Positions 10,274 to 22,944 of a stretch of DNA of 64,000 nucleotides are shown piece by piece; within the stretch, counting starts at the first letter, position 1; every line of letters begins with the position of its first letter. Origin of the DNA: Sabethes cyaneus (taxonomy: Eukaryota > Arthropoda > Insecta > Diptera > Culicidae); assembly GCF_943734655.1 (NCBI RefSeq), contig NC_071353.1:156130179-156194178 (forward strand), given 5' to 3'. The position numbers were made by a program, and so were the translations under genes. Below the pieces are notes generated by a model. The model was not told the origin of the DNA, searched no databases, and was given only the letters and a program-made list of their open reading frames with translations.

Positions 10274-12450
10274 GTAAGTACACAAAACACACTAGGTATT
10301 TATTCACAATCAACAATCAACGGAACTGAAGTTTGATAAGCTGTTATTTACGATGCAAAAGAAGTAAAAAAAAACAACACACAATCAAATCCCGTATGAT
10401 TCCGCCTAGAGAGCCTAGTGGCGACGAAAATACTTTCACGATTTGCCGGTTCGGTTCGGTCCGTAAAAAGTTTGACACGAATAAGCAGAGCCTACTACGC
10501 TACGACGTGCGAGCGCGACCATAGACAATAACACACGTCACGTTTTTGCGAGAAATTTATGACGCCATTTAAACTGTCAAACTAACCATAATCGGCGGCT
10601 TTGACTATTCACATTTCACATCACAAGCTTTGCTGCTGTGGCTGAGCCTGATGTGAGGCGACAAAATAGAAAGTATTCTTCTTCCTTATGTGGCAACATT
10701 TTTACAGCCAAAATGTTTTCAAAGACGACAATAAGAGCGCGATTTCCGCGCCCGAGTCACGAACTTTACGCAAACTTCCGTTTGGTTTTCTGCCATTTAA
10801 CTCTCATCACTTTTGTGAGTTTTGTTTTGTGTCAACAAAAGGTCACGCAACATCCGCAAGGTTTCGAAACATGCACGAATCCAAGCGGGCAGGAAAATAT
10901 GACATTTTGCTCAAAAAGCTAATCAGTCCGTGGGTCGGGTCCGGTCGGGTAACCGTAACCCCGGATAAGCGAGCGAATAACAGGTTCCCACATTCCAGTC
11001 CTATACAATTCCTTCCTCACCTCACATCAACCGAGTAAGTGATGATGATTGATGATGGTGATTTCTTTATCCGACTGTGGAAAGTTTGTCCCGCACCGCA
11101 GCGGCCGGAGTGTACCAAAGTACCCCTCTCAAAGAATTTTCCCTTTGCGCAATTTGATGGGCAGAAAACGGGGCCGCAGTTAGCAAAACAAAAGCCAACA
11201 AAAAACTTAAACTACACAGTTTTGCTTATGTTTCTGAAATAATTTAACAGACAGCGCAGCTGTCAAGTGGCGCTTCGCGCAGTGAAAAGTTTGCATACTA
11301 CATACCGGGCACTGTTAAAAACAAAAACCTAATTCGGGTTGATTTATTGTGTGGGGTTCACCCACCTCTATACTCCGTACTCTATGATTTATTTTTGTTT
11401 TGCTGAAATCGGAATTCCAGAAAGGGGCGGAGACCGAAAACCTACCTAACCTAATGGGTATGTTTAGGTTTTTAAACAAACCAAACACCAGTGGATTGTT
11501 GGTTGTATTTTTTTTTACCCTAAGGATTGTGGTGAAATACCGTTCCCCATTTGTTTTACCATAACCTATGTTTAATCGGAAACTTGCGTGCCCCCCCCCC
11601 CCCTGGAATCGGTGGGCGGGGGGGAAGACGTATTAGTTTAGAATTCCGGTTCGCATCAGTTTCAGGTTTCGAACCAGAGAAGAAAAAAAGATTCGGCGAT
11701 GCGTGAATTTGTTTTTCCATTAGAGCATTCCCCGTTCGGACACGGCGGACGGGGGTAAGCTATCATTTAGTAGCCGATTTGCCGTTGCTCTCTTAAAAAA
11801 AAAAACAACCGAAACAAAAAGCCAAAAAGGCGTGAAATTGTTCCCGATTGTGTGTGCTATTAGGCCGATAATTAAAAATTGATTTTGCTTAAATTAGACT
11901 GCGCACACGGGAAACGGGAATTTGCGCGCTTCTATCCGGCAAAAGGACGGAACGGAAGCGCAATTGCCCTGGATGGGATAGACGAGTTCTATTTAGGACT
12001 TATCTTGCTCTTAGAAGTATTTTTAGACGATTCAAAGCCTAACCACAGACAAACAGACATAACTCTAGGAAGAAAAATCTACAAAAAAATTTCGTACCTC
12101 ACATTTAGCCTGAACACTAGCACCATCTATGATCGACATTCCCAAATATCAAATAACAACAGGAGTATCCCTCGAAGTAGCAAGTATTTTTTATGGCGAA
12201 TTCCCTTTCTTTCGTCAAAAAGCGCCACTTTGATCAAAACGGAGACCCAACTAAGCCCAAATTTGAAATGACGGTTTAATCGGTACGAAGTATGGAAAAC
12301 GAGTGTTATGTCTGTTGTCTGTGGCGTTTGGACTTTGGAACTTTGAATCCTTATCGACAGATTTCGCTGCCGGCTTTAACAGTACAGGACAGTACAGGGG
12401 GCTGATACATCGATCCCACTGACTTCAGACGACATTTACATTCGTTTTCT
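10274..12450. other. intron-like non-coding DNA after the CCP exon
   Basis: It begins with the splice donor GTAAGT at 10274. The rest is of ordinary complexity, with a 14-bp poly-C run near 11591-11604 and several A-rich runs. Open frames at 10638-11038 and 11879-12271 lack start contexts, splice logic and recognisable domains. No further CCP, lectin or transmembrane exon was seen before the next repeat array at 12450. Confidence 0.5.
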
Positions 12451-13700
12451 GTCTAATGTATTCTATTTCTTTTCGTTTTCTTCGCGGTTTTCTTTCCTTT
12501 TCTCTCGTTTCATTTTCCTTTCTGTTCCGTTCTCCATATTTTTCTGTCCGTCTCCTCACTTTTTGCCTTGTTTTCTCACCTTCTGACTTATTTTTCGTTT
12601 TTTTTGCTCCTTATTCTGGAGAGCAACAGGAGGCGGATTATCTAATTTCAAGTCTAGTTTAAAGTCCGTTTCCAAAGACAATTTCAAGTGTAATTTGAAT
12701 CCAGCGTTAGAACCAGTGGAGAAAAACACAGAAAGAGCACGGGAAAATCGTTGAAAAAATGGACAAACAGAATAGCGAAAGAGTTAAAAACGCAGGAGAG
12801 AAAAATTTGACAAATTGCCATGAACATAGTAATAGAATAGGGGGAAACACCGGACGTAAAAAAAGAAAAAAGTTGAAAAGATTGGACAGGTAAAGAGGGA
12901 AACCCAAGAAAATAAAAAAGACATTAAGGACAAACTGAATAGAAAAGGAGAAAAACGGAACAAATAACAAAATGGGATGAAAAATAGGACAGAAAATGAG
13001 GACGGAAATTCGGGTGCAAGAAAATTGAGACACAAGAACGGAACATTGGAGAAAGTTTAAAAGACAAAACGAAAACGAAAGACACAAGGGATGCAATGAA
13101 AAACGGAACGTGTCTGAAAAGGAGGATATGATTAGAGCAAGAAAGGAACGGATGAAAACAAAAAAATGTTAACAGGACAGAAAACAAAAAAAACGGTACT
13201 AGAAAAGAGGATAAACGAACGTAAAAGGACGAAAAACGGAACAGAAAAGAGAAACAAGTGAAAAATCATGACTGAAAAGGTCGTAAAACGGGACTGGAAA
13301 AGAAGTAATGAAGGAAGCAGCGAGCAGAAAAAGGACCAACGAGAACGAAAAGGAGCAAAAATAAGACGGAGAACACAGCGAGAGAAGAAGAAAAAATCGT
13401 CACAGAAAGCGTGGGAAAACGGGAAAGAAAAGGAAAGAAGATAAAAAATTACAGAAAAAAAACGAAAAAGGGAAGAGGAGAAAAGGGGGAAGGAAATTAG
13501 AAAAAAATAGTAAAAAGCAAGAGGAAAAAAGAACTGAAAATAACAAAAAAAAAATGGGACAGGAAACAAAAAAAGGAACGGAACATTGGGGAAAATTGGG
13601 GAACGGAACATTGGGGAAGACAAAAAAGATGCAATGAAAAACGGAACGTGTCTGAAAAGGAGGCTATGATAAGAGCAACAAAGGAACAGATGGAAACAAA
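12450..13700. repeat. pyrimidine- then purine-rich degenerate array with higher-order copies
   Basis: From 12450 to 12620 the plus strand is pyrimidine-rich (TTTTCTTTCC words). From 12710 to 13700 it is purine-rich (AAAACGGAACAGAAAAG words). A block at about 13025-13165, containing 'gatgcaatgaaaaacggaac' and 'gtgtctgaaaaggagg', returns at about 13575-13703, giving a higher-order period near 550 bp. The 13250-13450 block ('aacgggactggaaaagaagt', 'cgtgggaaaacggg') returns at 14790-14940 and 15480-15630. Open frames on the minus strand (12707-13096, 13132-13722) are repeat translations. Confidence 0.8.
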
Positions 13701-13742
13701 AAATCAGAGGGGTTGTGTACAAGACACGACCGCATATATAGG

Positions 13743-14762
13743 TGACGCAGGACTACGTAAGTCTCTTTGTAGTGATAGTGGCATGTATTCATGCTTGTAA
13801 TCATTCGATTCTTCATGTATACATGCTATATGCAACATATATATACATGCTACATTCGTTGTATGTAACATTTATCAAAGTAGTAACATTGCATACGTTC
13901 AATTCTCAACAGATTGTGCATTTGAAAACAATTTAACAAAATCAAGAACACAAACTATTGCTTTCCTGCTACCTTACTGAAATTAAAGATTGTTTTCATT
14001 ATCCATGGTTTCCCACGTTGAAGGGATTTTATCAATTCAATCCTATTTTATCAACAGCACATCTTTCCACTGCACTTCTAATGAAACGGCAAGCATGCGT
14101 ATTCATACAGAGTCGTATTATAACCGAACACTACAGATGCAGCACATTTTTCCAACACAGATATCAAGTTCGCCGAGGTTTAATCGTCTCGCAGTAAAGA
14201 ATTTGCGATCTGTTGGGACAACGAACTTGTGTCATTTTTTCTAGCACACTTCCCTAACACAGACATCAAGTTGGACTAGGTTTAATCGCGTTCGTAAGAA
14301 ATCTGTTGGCACGAGGGGGCTTGGTTACTCTCTCTGGCGTAGTTTCCAAGCAAGGACATCAAAATGGTCTAGGTTGAACCGCGGTGTTAAGAAATCTTGT
14401 TGAAATGAGGAAACTTTGTCACTTGTTTTGGCTTACTTCCCAAGCACAGATATCAAATTGGTATAGGTTTAGATCATCGTAAAGAATTTTCCAAGCAATC
14501 ACGAAGCGAGATTTCTGGTAAAACATAGGTTCATTATTTTCAATTTTTCAATAGTTCAACATCAAGAATCCATACTTTTCTTCATTTGGGTCAATTCTTA
14601 GAAGATTTTCCGATCGATTGGTGTAAGAATATTGAAAATCGATTGGAAAACCGCTGAGCTATTAACGCTCAAAACCTTTCATTTTTCGTGACGCTCGCAT
14701 TTTTCGTTTTTTTGGAATGACACCCTATCTCAAAACTTGCCGTAAGACGTAGTCCTACGTCA
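13743..14762. mobile_element. about 1-kb element with TGACGYAGGACTACGT ends
   Basis: The left end reads TGACGCAGGACTACGTAAG and the right end is its near complement (GTAAGACGTAGTCCTACGTCA, 14742-14762). Internal copies of the phrase 'ttcccaagcacagatatcaa' and variants recur near 14160, 14260, 14345 and 14450, so the interior is itself a loose tandem repeat. Related pieces lie at 9531-9918, 36830-37117 and, in reverse, 50268-50400. No transposase frame is visible. It is non-autonomous and of unknown superfamily. Confidence 0.65.
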
Positions 14763-16620
14763 AAAATGTCCCGCAGAAAAGAGAAACAAGAGGAATTACG
14801 ACTGGAAAGGGCGAAAACCGGGACTGGAAAAGAAGTGAAAACCGAGAGCAAAAAGAACAGAACACAGTGACAGAGAGCACAGTGACAGAAGAAGAAAAAA
14901 TCGCGACAGGAAGCGTGGGAAAACGGGATAGAAAACAAGGCCGATTTTCGTCATTCAGATACTAAGTTTTTTTTCTTCTTTTCTGTCACATTTATGCTTT
15001 GGTTTTTCTTGTTTTCTAATACTTTATCTTTCGCTTTCCTTTTTTATCTTTTTCTTTTCCGTTTTCCCACGTTTTTTGTCACGATTTTTTCTTCCTTTGT
15101 CACTGTGTCTCATATGTTCCTTTTTTTCTGCACGCGGCTTCCGTTTTCACATTCGTTTCCAGTCCCGTTTTTCGCCCGTTTCAGACATAATTTTCTTCCT
15201 GTTTCCTCTTTTCTGGTCCGTTTTTCGTCCTTTGCCTTCGCATTACCTTATTTTCAGCCCGTTTTTACTCTTTTCTAGTCTGTCCCATTAATATTTTTGG
15301 TTTTCATCTGTTCCCTTCTTGGTCTTGGTCTTGGTCCTCCTTTTCAGACACGTTCTGTTTTTCATTTTATCCTTTTTTGTCTTTCGTTTTTACGGAAAAG
15401 AGGATAAACGGGCTGAAAATAAGGTAAAACGAAGGCAAAGAACGAAAAACGAAAAAGAAACAAGAAACAAAAGGAAAATTAAAACTGAAAAGGGCGAAAA
15501 ACGGGACTGGAAATGTGGTGAAAGAGGAAGCAGCGAGCAGAAAAATGGCAAACCGAGAGAGAAAACAAGACGAAGAACACAGTGACAGAAGCAAAAAAAA
15601 TCGTTGGACAGCGTTGGAAAACGGGAAAGAAAAACAAATATAAAACATGGCAAGTGAAAGAAAACAAGAGAAACTAAAGCATCAACGTGACAGAAAAGAA
15701 GAAAAACAGAACAGACGTAGAAAAAACGAGAAGGAAAGAAGATAGAAAAAGTTCTAGAAAAAAACGAAAAAAGTAAGAGAAGAGAAAAGACGAAAAACGG
15801 GGAAGGAAATTAGAAAAAAATAGTAAAAAGCAAGAGGAAATGAGAACTGAAAATAAGAAAAAAAATGGTGCAGGAAACCAATAAAAACTGAACAATGAAA
15901 CAGAAAACATGGTACCGACAAAAGAAAAAGATGAGAAGTAGAGAAACCCCGAAAGGGAAAAGAAAAGAATGGAACAAGAAGTGGTAAAACGGAACTGGTA
16001 AAGAGAAAAATGGAACAGAAAAGACTTGAAACGTGTGAGAGAGCAAGACGAAACATGTCATTTCAAGTGTTCTAATTAAGAGTTTTAATTAATTTCGTAG
16101 AGAACAGAAAAAGAGGAAAACTGGGACAGAAAAATAAAAAAAATAAAAAGGAAAACAAGAAGCGATCGGAAAAGAGAAAAACGGAACGCAACAGAAACGG
16201 TGGAAAAGCAGGACCTAATAAGAGGAGGAACGGAACAGACGAAAACGGAAAAGCAAAAAAAGACGAATATCTAGACGGAAAAAAACGAGATGGAGAACGA
16301 AGAAATAAGGACCTGGAAACGGAATGGAGGAAAAACGAAAGAAAAAACGAAAAAAAAACAACTTGAACTCTGGAAAAGGGCGGAAAACGGTACATGAAAA
16401 AAGAGGAAAACGGGACAAGAAAAGAAAATACAATATTGCCCAAAGGGCAATAGTAGAATAGCGAAAGAGAAAATAGAAAACCGGTACAGGAAATGAGGCA
16501 GACGGAAAAAGCAGTCGACGGTACAGGAAAAACAAGAAACAGAGAAAAATGGGACGGAAAAAAGGAAAAACACGTGGAAAAAAGGAACAGAAAAATAATA
16601 GAAAGAAAAGGAAAGAATTT
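14763..16620. repeat. purine/pyrimidine array with internal inverted repeat
   Basis: The strand bias flips within the array: purine-rich 14763-14945, pyrimidine-rich 14950-15380, purine-rich 15385-16620. The flip is a true inverted repeat: about 14980-15260 pairs with about 15398-15680. For example, 'acgggctgaaaataaggtaa' in the right arm pairs with 'ttattttcagcccgttttta' in the left. All long frames here (14994-15278, 15319-15585, 15367-16573 on the minus strand) are low-complexity translations. Confidence 0.8.
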
Positions 16621-16849
16621 TTTATGCTGATTTTTTAGTCCGTCAGTCCGATAAAACTAATCACAAATTAAGCCGGAAATCGCTCGAAAACACTTGTAAT
16701 TGGTCAGAAAAGGTTCAATTAAAAAATGTTCCTAAAATGAGCTTTCAGTATCATTTTAAAACATTTCTAAATGCCTTTTTGTCAATATTAGTAGGTATTT
16801 ATGATAAAATTTTAAACCACCAACCAGATTCTGAAACTGCACTAAATTC

Positions 16850-17480
16850 CGGACAGAGACTTTGGACCATGGACCACATTTTGAGCAGGTTTTCGACCTG
16901 ATATTGGACCACATTCTGGAGCAAAACCAAACTTTGCACCATGGACCATGGATTTTGGTCCTCTTCGTTTCAAATTTCGAACCAGATTTTGGATCAAGTT
17001 TTGGGAAAGTTTGTGGAACTGGACCAGGGTATGAACCAGATTTTGGGCCACATTTTTGATCAGATTTTTAGTGCTAGATTTTAGACCTTAGGCAAATTTG
17101 AGGACCAGATTTTGGATTAGATTTCAAACCCAAACTCTAGACATTCTGCATTTGCGTCAGATTCTGGACCACATTTATGATCACATTTTGATCCTTATTT
17201 TTGATCAAACTTTTGGATCAGATTCTAGACCTGAACCAGTTCTTAGCTGCATCAGAATCGCAACCCGATTTTGGACCTCATTTTTATCAGATTTGGACCA
17301 GCTTTATGACGATATTGATTGATTGAAATCAAGCCTAAAATCTAATCCAAAATCTGGTTAAACGACTGTTCTGATCTGATGAACATGTGGTTTAAAATAT
17401 GGTTTTGGATAAGATATTGGAACACAGTTTAGATCACTTTTTCGACCTCTTTTTGGATCAAATTCTTGACCGAAACAAGA
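16850..17480. repeat. GGACCAGATTTTGGA word array, first locus
   Basis: Variants of 'ggaccagattttggatcaga' and 'ccacatttttgatcag' fill the segment. The stretch 16976-17440 aligns in order with 58024-58450 at the other end of the window. That alignment includes non-repeat phrases such as 'tgtggaactgga' and 'agtgctagattttagacctt', so the block was copied or dispersed as a unit. Confidence 0.85.
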
Positions 17481-19950
17481 TTTGTGTGTTAAATTTTTTC
17501 AAGCGTGCATGACATGCTGTCACTCTCATTCATCACCGCAATTCGATATAAACATGTCAGTAGGGTGCAATTTTACGTACGTTTGAATTGTTTATACTTA
17601 TAAACACGATTAAATAAATAATAGCAGGGTACTTTGGCTACTCCAATTTGGTCGGATTTTCAGTGTGTCAATCTAGGGTTAGTGTGATTAATGGTTAATG
17701 GTAACAATTATACCATAAAAAAGGCGATATTTTGTGTAATTTTTACCGTTTGGCACCGTATGGGCCTGTTTTATGCCTGTATAATAGTGAATGACACGTA
17801 AAAATAATTATGCTAATGACACGAAAACTTTAATCAAACATTGCAATGAAGAATTATAGCACCGCTTCATTGCTTGCCACCCTAAACCGTGAATTAAAGC
17901 TCTTTCTCGATAGGGTGAAAGGTACCAACAGTTGCACAAACACACACACACACACTTTCATATTTCGCTGGCGAAAATCAGTACTCACTGGGTATCGAGG
18001 TTTAGCCGCAGTGTCGCCACTGAAGTAATAGTAAACATTAGCAAAGCAATCGTAAATGCGAGAATTTTAATGAAGATAATGACAACCGCAAAGTTATGTG
18101 CGCGCACAGCATGCTCTGCTCAGCTCAGCTCCAGCTCAGTAGGCGGAGCGGCGGGTGACTACTGTGACTGGCTGCGTCTTTCCTTCCAGCCAGCTCAGCA
18201 GCTCGGCTCGGCTCAGCGGATTGTAAGTGGAGAAAGTGTGAAATGTGGGCTAATGAGTGCGTCGTGTCAGTGATTTCATCCTACGCTCTTGCAATGATGC
18301 TTGCAGGCACAGGCTCGCCAGTTGTCACTTTAAAGACCCACGGACCCTTCAATTGTTAACCTAATTAACCTACATGTCGATTTAACCTATATCAGAAACA
18401 AATAATCTAAACAAATTACCTCAATAATCCGATTTTTTCAGACACAGATAGCGCCCATTTGTACGATCCGATCGCTGAACCGTACAGTCAACGGTTAATA
18501 CCGAACGGGAGGCCCGATCCACAGCACGGGGGGCACCCAACTCTCTAATCAGTAGACAGCACAGTTAGTTATCAGTTTAAAGCCCCCCGGCCGGTCGGCC
18601 AAGAGGCCGCCCTAGAGGCGGCGGCGGTAAACTGAAACGAAAAAAAAACAAAAGCCTGTTCTCTTCTTTTCAATCCACCAATAAGCCCCTCTGATTACAT
18701 CACAATCAGTCACGGTCTATTATCGGCTAATTTCGAGCCACTTGTGTGCTGTGCCCGTGCTGCTGGCTGCCTGCCTGCTTGCCTTCTTCGGCACGGCCCA
18801 CCACGAGCCCATCGATCGACGAACTTCACATATGAAGAGATCAGTCTCTCTACCTGCGACCGATCGATCATTCCGAGAGCGAAACCGAACGATTGGCGGG
18901 ACTGGACTGAACTGAACGAACTGACTGTTAGTGTGCTCATTATGAAGCGGCGCGTGTGTCGCTCTTTTCGCCGCGATCGGCCAACCTATAGGGCAGCAAT
19001 TCGCCACACTAATGATCGATATCAAAGAGAAAGAGGCAAAGAGGTAGGCCGCACATACCGCTTAGTGTCGCATCCAGAGCGCAGCACTTGTTGCAACTAT
19101 TGTGCAACTGGAACTAATGCCGTACAATTTTCCCAAGCGAGTCGGTAAATTCTGCAATTCTGCGAAATCGGCAAAACAACAGCAGCGGCGCTGTAGTAGG
19201 CGTTGGCTGCCGCCATTGCCGCAATGCCGCAAAATGCGGCAAACTGTCATTTGATTTGTTTTGCTTTCCTTGATGTGTTTCAAAAATTGTTTGCGGAATG
19301 CGTTCGAGCTTTAAAAGGAGGCCGTACGTGCGTACGACCACGGAAATCGATCCGAAATGGTTTGTCGTCGGGTAGGTAAATAGTGTAGAACCGACCGACG
19401 CACGGAGGAGACAATTATGCGCCGCATTGTTTTTTTGTAGGGTAGGGTAATTTGGCCGGTTACGAGCGAGACAGTTTTATCGATCACTGGGTAACTGGCA
19501 CAACGGGTCGGCGGCTTCGCGATCCGCGATCCGCGATGATCGCTGCGATGGCGAGGTCTACGGCCGACGTTAAATTGGCGGAAAAGAGAGATTGGCTTCG
19601 GATTGTAATTTTAGTGATTTGTGTGTTAGTTTTTCCCTTTAGCTGAAGGAAACTTTTTTTTTTTTTTCATTTTGAATTGATCTAGTCCAGTTAGCCGGTG
19701 CAGTTGATTATTTAGCTACGGTGGAAAACGGCTCGGATTTGGAACAGTTTCTGTTGTGGCAGATAAATTTATCCACTGCTGTGGCATTAATTTACATTCG
19801 CACAATACTGAAACGGATTGGTCAAATTTGCCAACGGCGAAGAATTTGCAGCTCATTGCAGTATGCCTTGGGAACGAATCGGTACCCTGTCAAACGTGGG
19901 GTAACTTGCAACGGTGCTCAACTTTGAGCAACATGGCTCGCACGGTGACA
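17481..19950. other. low-repeat non-coding region, possible regulatory DNA
   Basis: A CA microsatellite lies at 17936-17955. The part 18090-19640 is GC-richer and rich in CAGCTC/GATCGATC words. TTTAAAAGG at 19310-19318 is a possible TATA-like site. Open frames 18744-19148 and 19452-19646 show no recognisable domain. The compositional contrast with the surrounding repeats suggests retained host intron, UTR or enhancer DNA, but no feature can be assigned. Confidence 0.35.
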
Positions 19951-19954
19951 TATA

Positions 19955-22126
19955 TACAGGGTGTTAGGTAATAACTCTGTGTAAATCTTTCAGGAGGTAA
20001 AGGACCATATTTGACGAAAAACTTCTTCTACGCATATGTTCAAATTTGAATTCGGTTCCGTTTACCTTAAACTAGCTCTAGTTTAATTCTGTTACTTTCA
20101 TTCAAAAGCTGAGAAAATTTTCAACTAAAAATTGCCCTTAAACCTTCTACTTCATAAAATTAAAGCTTCTAAATAAGTGTTTCTTGATGAGTTTTCTCTT
20201 TTTTTTTTATTTTCGTTGCAATTTAATGTTAAACGTATCGTTGTGGGCGTTAAATTAGTATCTCAAAACTGCACGAATTCATACATTACGCATAGCACAC
20301 TAGATCACCGCGTGCGGCGGACACGGTTAGACGCGTATGGAAAACAATAACAAAACTCGACTTTTCGGGTCTCTCGATGACGTTTGTTTCTGAACACGAT
20401 AGCAGCATCAAAATGTATTCTCGGGAAGAAATAACGGACAATACAAGTGTATAAACACAAATCCAGAAGTACTCGTTTTGTTACACAATAATTTTAACCG
20501 TCACTTCCGGGAAGGAACGTTGTTTTCAACGAGCAAGTGACGACAGCTATTGACTGTAAAATTTTGCGGATCGTGGGAAATTGTCTCAAGACAGACAAGC
20601 ACAATAAGGCAAATTGTGGCACAGCCCCGTGTCACCCTGGTGTGAGGTTTGCAGGACTATGCCATCAAAAGTGAATGCGAACCCTTTAATTTAAGGAAAC
20701 CATTGCACAGTAGTCCAAAAGCGCGAAAAGTGGAACTTTTTTCCTGTGTGTTTTGTTTTCATTTTACCATTTATGGTTTTCAGCACTTTTGTTCGTATGA
20801 ATATCCCCCTTAATTTAAAACTTTTAAAATTTAGTCATCGCTTACTATTAAGAAAATAAAAAAAATAACTTTTTTGTGTTAGGAAATCTAGACATAGTTT
20901 CTTCGACAAAGTTGTAAACAATATAAAAACAAGCAACTTTGCTCAAAAACAAAAGTTCCTATCTTTATCGAGTGCTGAACTATAGGACATATTCTTTAAA
21001 ACTGCTTTAAAAGTTAGTTTTTCATACTTAGCTTTTCTTAGTTGCATTTTACAAGAATACAATGTTCTAGGCGATTATCGAAGCACTCAAACTACACGTT
21101 TTTGTAGAAGACCGCAAATCTCTTGGACCTTTACTTGCTAAGTTGTCGCATATTCAAGCTTTAAATTATATTTTCCATAACTTTGCCGAAGAAACCATGT
21201 ATCTATCTACTAACACAAAAAAAAATGTACGAGTATCGAGCCTTTAGCGAACGCGAAACACGTGAAACGTATGCTTGCCGTACTCTTATTTGGGTGGTTG
21301 GGGACAAGCGGAACCCATACAAGTTTGTAGTACTCGACTTAAGCTTTAAAATGAAGCGCTGATTTCATAAATCCGCTTGCCCCATTTGACCCCATGGTCT
21401 CGTGATGCTATGGAAATTTGGAGCAAGAATATGCGATAACTCAGCAAGTAAAGGTCCAAGAGATATGCGGTTTTCTACAAAAAGGTGTATTTTGAGAGCA
21501 TCGATAATTGTCCAGTACATTGTATTCTTATAAAATGCAACTAATAAAAGCTAATTATGAAAAACCAATTTTTAAAGAAGTTTTAAACAATATGTCCTAT
21601 AGTTCAGCACTCGATAAAGATAGAAATTGTATTTCTTCAGCAAAGTAGCTTGTTTTTACAATATTTACAACTTTGCCGAAGAAACTATGACTATATTTCC
21701 TAGCACAAAAAAGTTATTTTTTTATTTCCATTATATTAAGCGATGACTAACTTTTGACAGTTTTAGATTAAGGATATAAATGGTAACATGAAAACGAAAG
21801 ACACTAGGAAAAAAATTCCACTTTTCGCCTTTTTGGACTACTGTGCATTGTTGTTGCTGTTGTTGTTGTTGTTGTTCAACTGTATCCGTCGCACGCAGGG
21901 ATCTAGTGTGCTATGCGTGATATACGAATTCGTTCAGTTTTCAGATTCCAATTCAATACTTAACACGTTACGTTTAAGATTAAATCGGAAAGAAGCTAAA
22001 AGAGATAAGAGTGTTTTACGCCAAAGAACGATTTGTAGAACAGTACCAGAGCTTCAGATTGGTAGATAAAAGCAAATAACGTTATCACACTTTTTCAGGA
22101 AAAATACTAGAGCTAGTTTAAGGTAC
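19955..22126. repeat. outer repeat around foldback II
   Basis: 'acagggtgttaggtaataac' at about 19957 followed by 'caggaggtaaaggaccatat' resembles a dispersed dipteran repeat end. A perfect 20-bp inverted pair, TACCTTAAACTAGCTCTAGT (20063-20082) and its complement (22106-22125), brackets about 2 kb. This suggests an older inverted-repeat element into which the CACAGTG foldback at 20706-21845 was inserted. The family is unknown. Confidence 0.4.
20706..21845. mobile_element. foldback element II, CACAGTA ends, 5-bp CATTG duplication
   Basis: This 1140-bp element starts CACAGTAGTCC and ends GGACTACTGTG, flanked directly by CATTG (20701-20705 and 21846-21850). The arms (about 20706-21170 and 21410-21845) pair nearly end to end, so the transcript could form a long hairpin. 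The pairing includes 'cgaaaagtggaac', 'tcgagtgctgaactatagga' and 'agaccgcaaatctcttggac'. The loop 21180-21400 carries 'gtacgagtatcgagccttta'. It has no coding capacity. The CATTG repeat is direct, whereas a terminal inverted repeat would give CAATG on the right, which supports a target duplication. It is closely related to the element starting at 63487. Confidence 0.8.
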
Positions 22127-22129
22127 TTA

Positions 22130-22930
22130 TACAGCAAACACCCGGGTGATATAACAATAGACCAATTATTCCCAAAATTAATCCCAAATTAGGTCCCATA
22201 TGTGTTCCAGAAATGTTCCAAATCAGGCCGCAACCCAAGTCCCAAATTTGCTTCTAGTTGCTTCTTCTTGAATTAAGTTCGAAAATTATATATAAATCAG
22301 GACCAAAATTAAGTACAAAATATGTCCCAGAGCAGGCCTCAACCCCTGTTCTAAATTAGGTTCAAAACATGTACCATAGTTGGTCCAAAGATGTTCCAAA
22401 TCAGGTCCGAAATCTGGTTCCAACCCAAATCAGATTCCAAACGCAGTATTAAATTAAGTCTCAAAATAAGACCTAAAGCAAGCTTCAACTTAAGTTTCTA
22501 ATTAGGTCCAAGAACCTATCTTGAATCAAGTTCCAAATTTTATCTAAAAATGTTGCAAAACAGGTCTCAAATCGGGTTTCAAACCCAGTCTTACCTTATT
22601 GCAAGTCAAAAAATTAGACCTAAACTAGGTTGCAAATTAGTTCTCCAAAACAAGTATCAAATCAGGTCCTAAAACGCGGTCTCAAATCAAATGCCCCAAA
22701 ACAGGTCCCTCGTCCAGTACCAAATCAGTTTCGAAACCCAGTCATAAATCAAGTCCCGAATTAAGCCCTCATTCAGGTCCCAAATTAGGTGCAAAATAGG
22801 TCCCAACTTAATTCCCATATTCGATCGAAATATGCTCCGAATCGGGTTCAAAATCCAATCTTAAATCTAGTCTATTTATATACGAGGCTTATGTCTGTAC
22901 CAAAAACCAAGTCTCTGACAGGATGTCATA
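22130..22930. repeat. degenerate CAGGTCCCAAATTAGGTCC array
   Basis: About 0.8 kb of 'caaatcaggtcccaaatta' and 'aggtcc' variants without fixed period. This is the same style of word repeat as the other arrays in the window but a different word. No coding signal. Confidence 0.8.
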
Positions 22931-22944
22931 AGAGGCTTAGGGGG

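Noticed and set aside
13132..13722. 196-codon minus-strand open frame
   Set aside because: Polypurine array read on the pyrimidine strand gives endless Phe/Leu/Ser. No start context or domain is present.
18744..19148. 134-codon plus-strand frame in GC-richer DNA
   Set aside because: An equally long frame exists on the opposite strand. There is no domain and no splice or start support.
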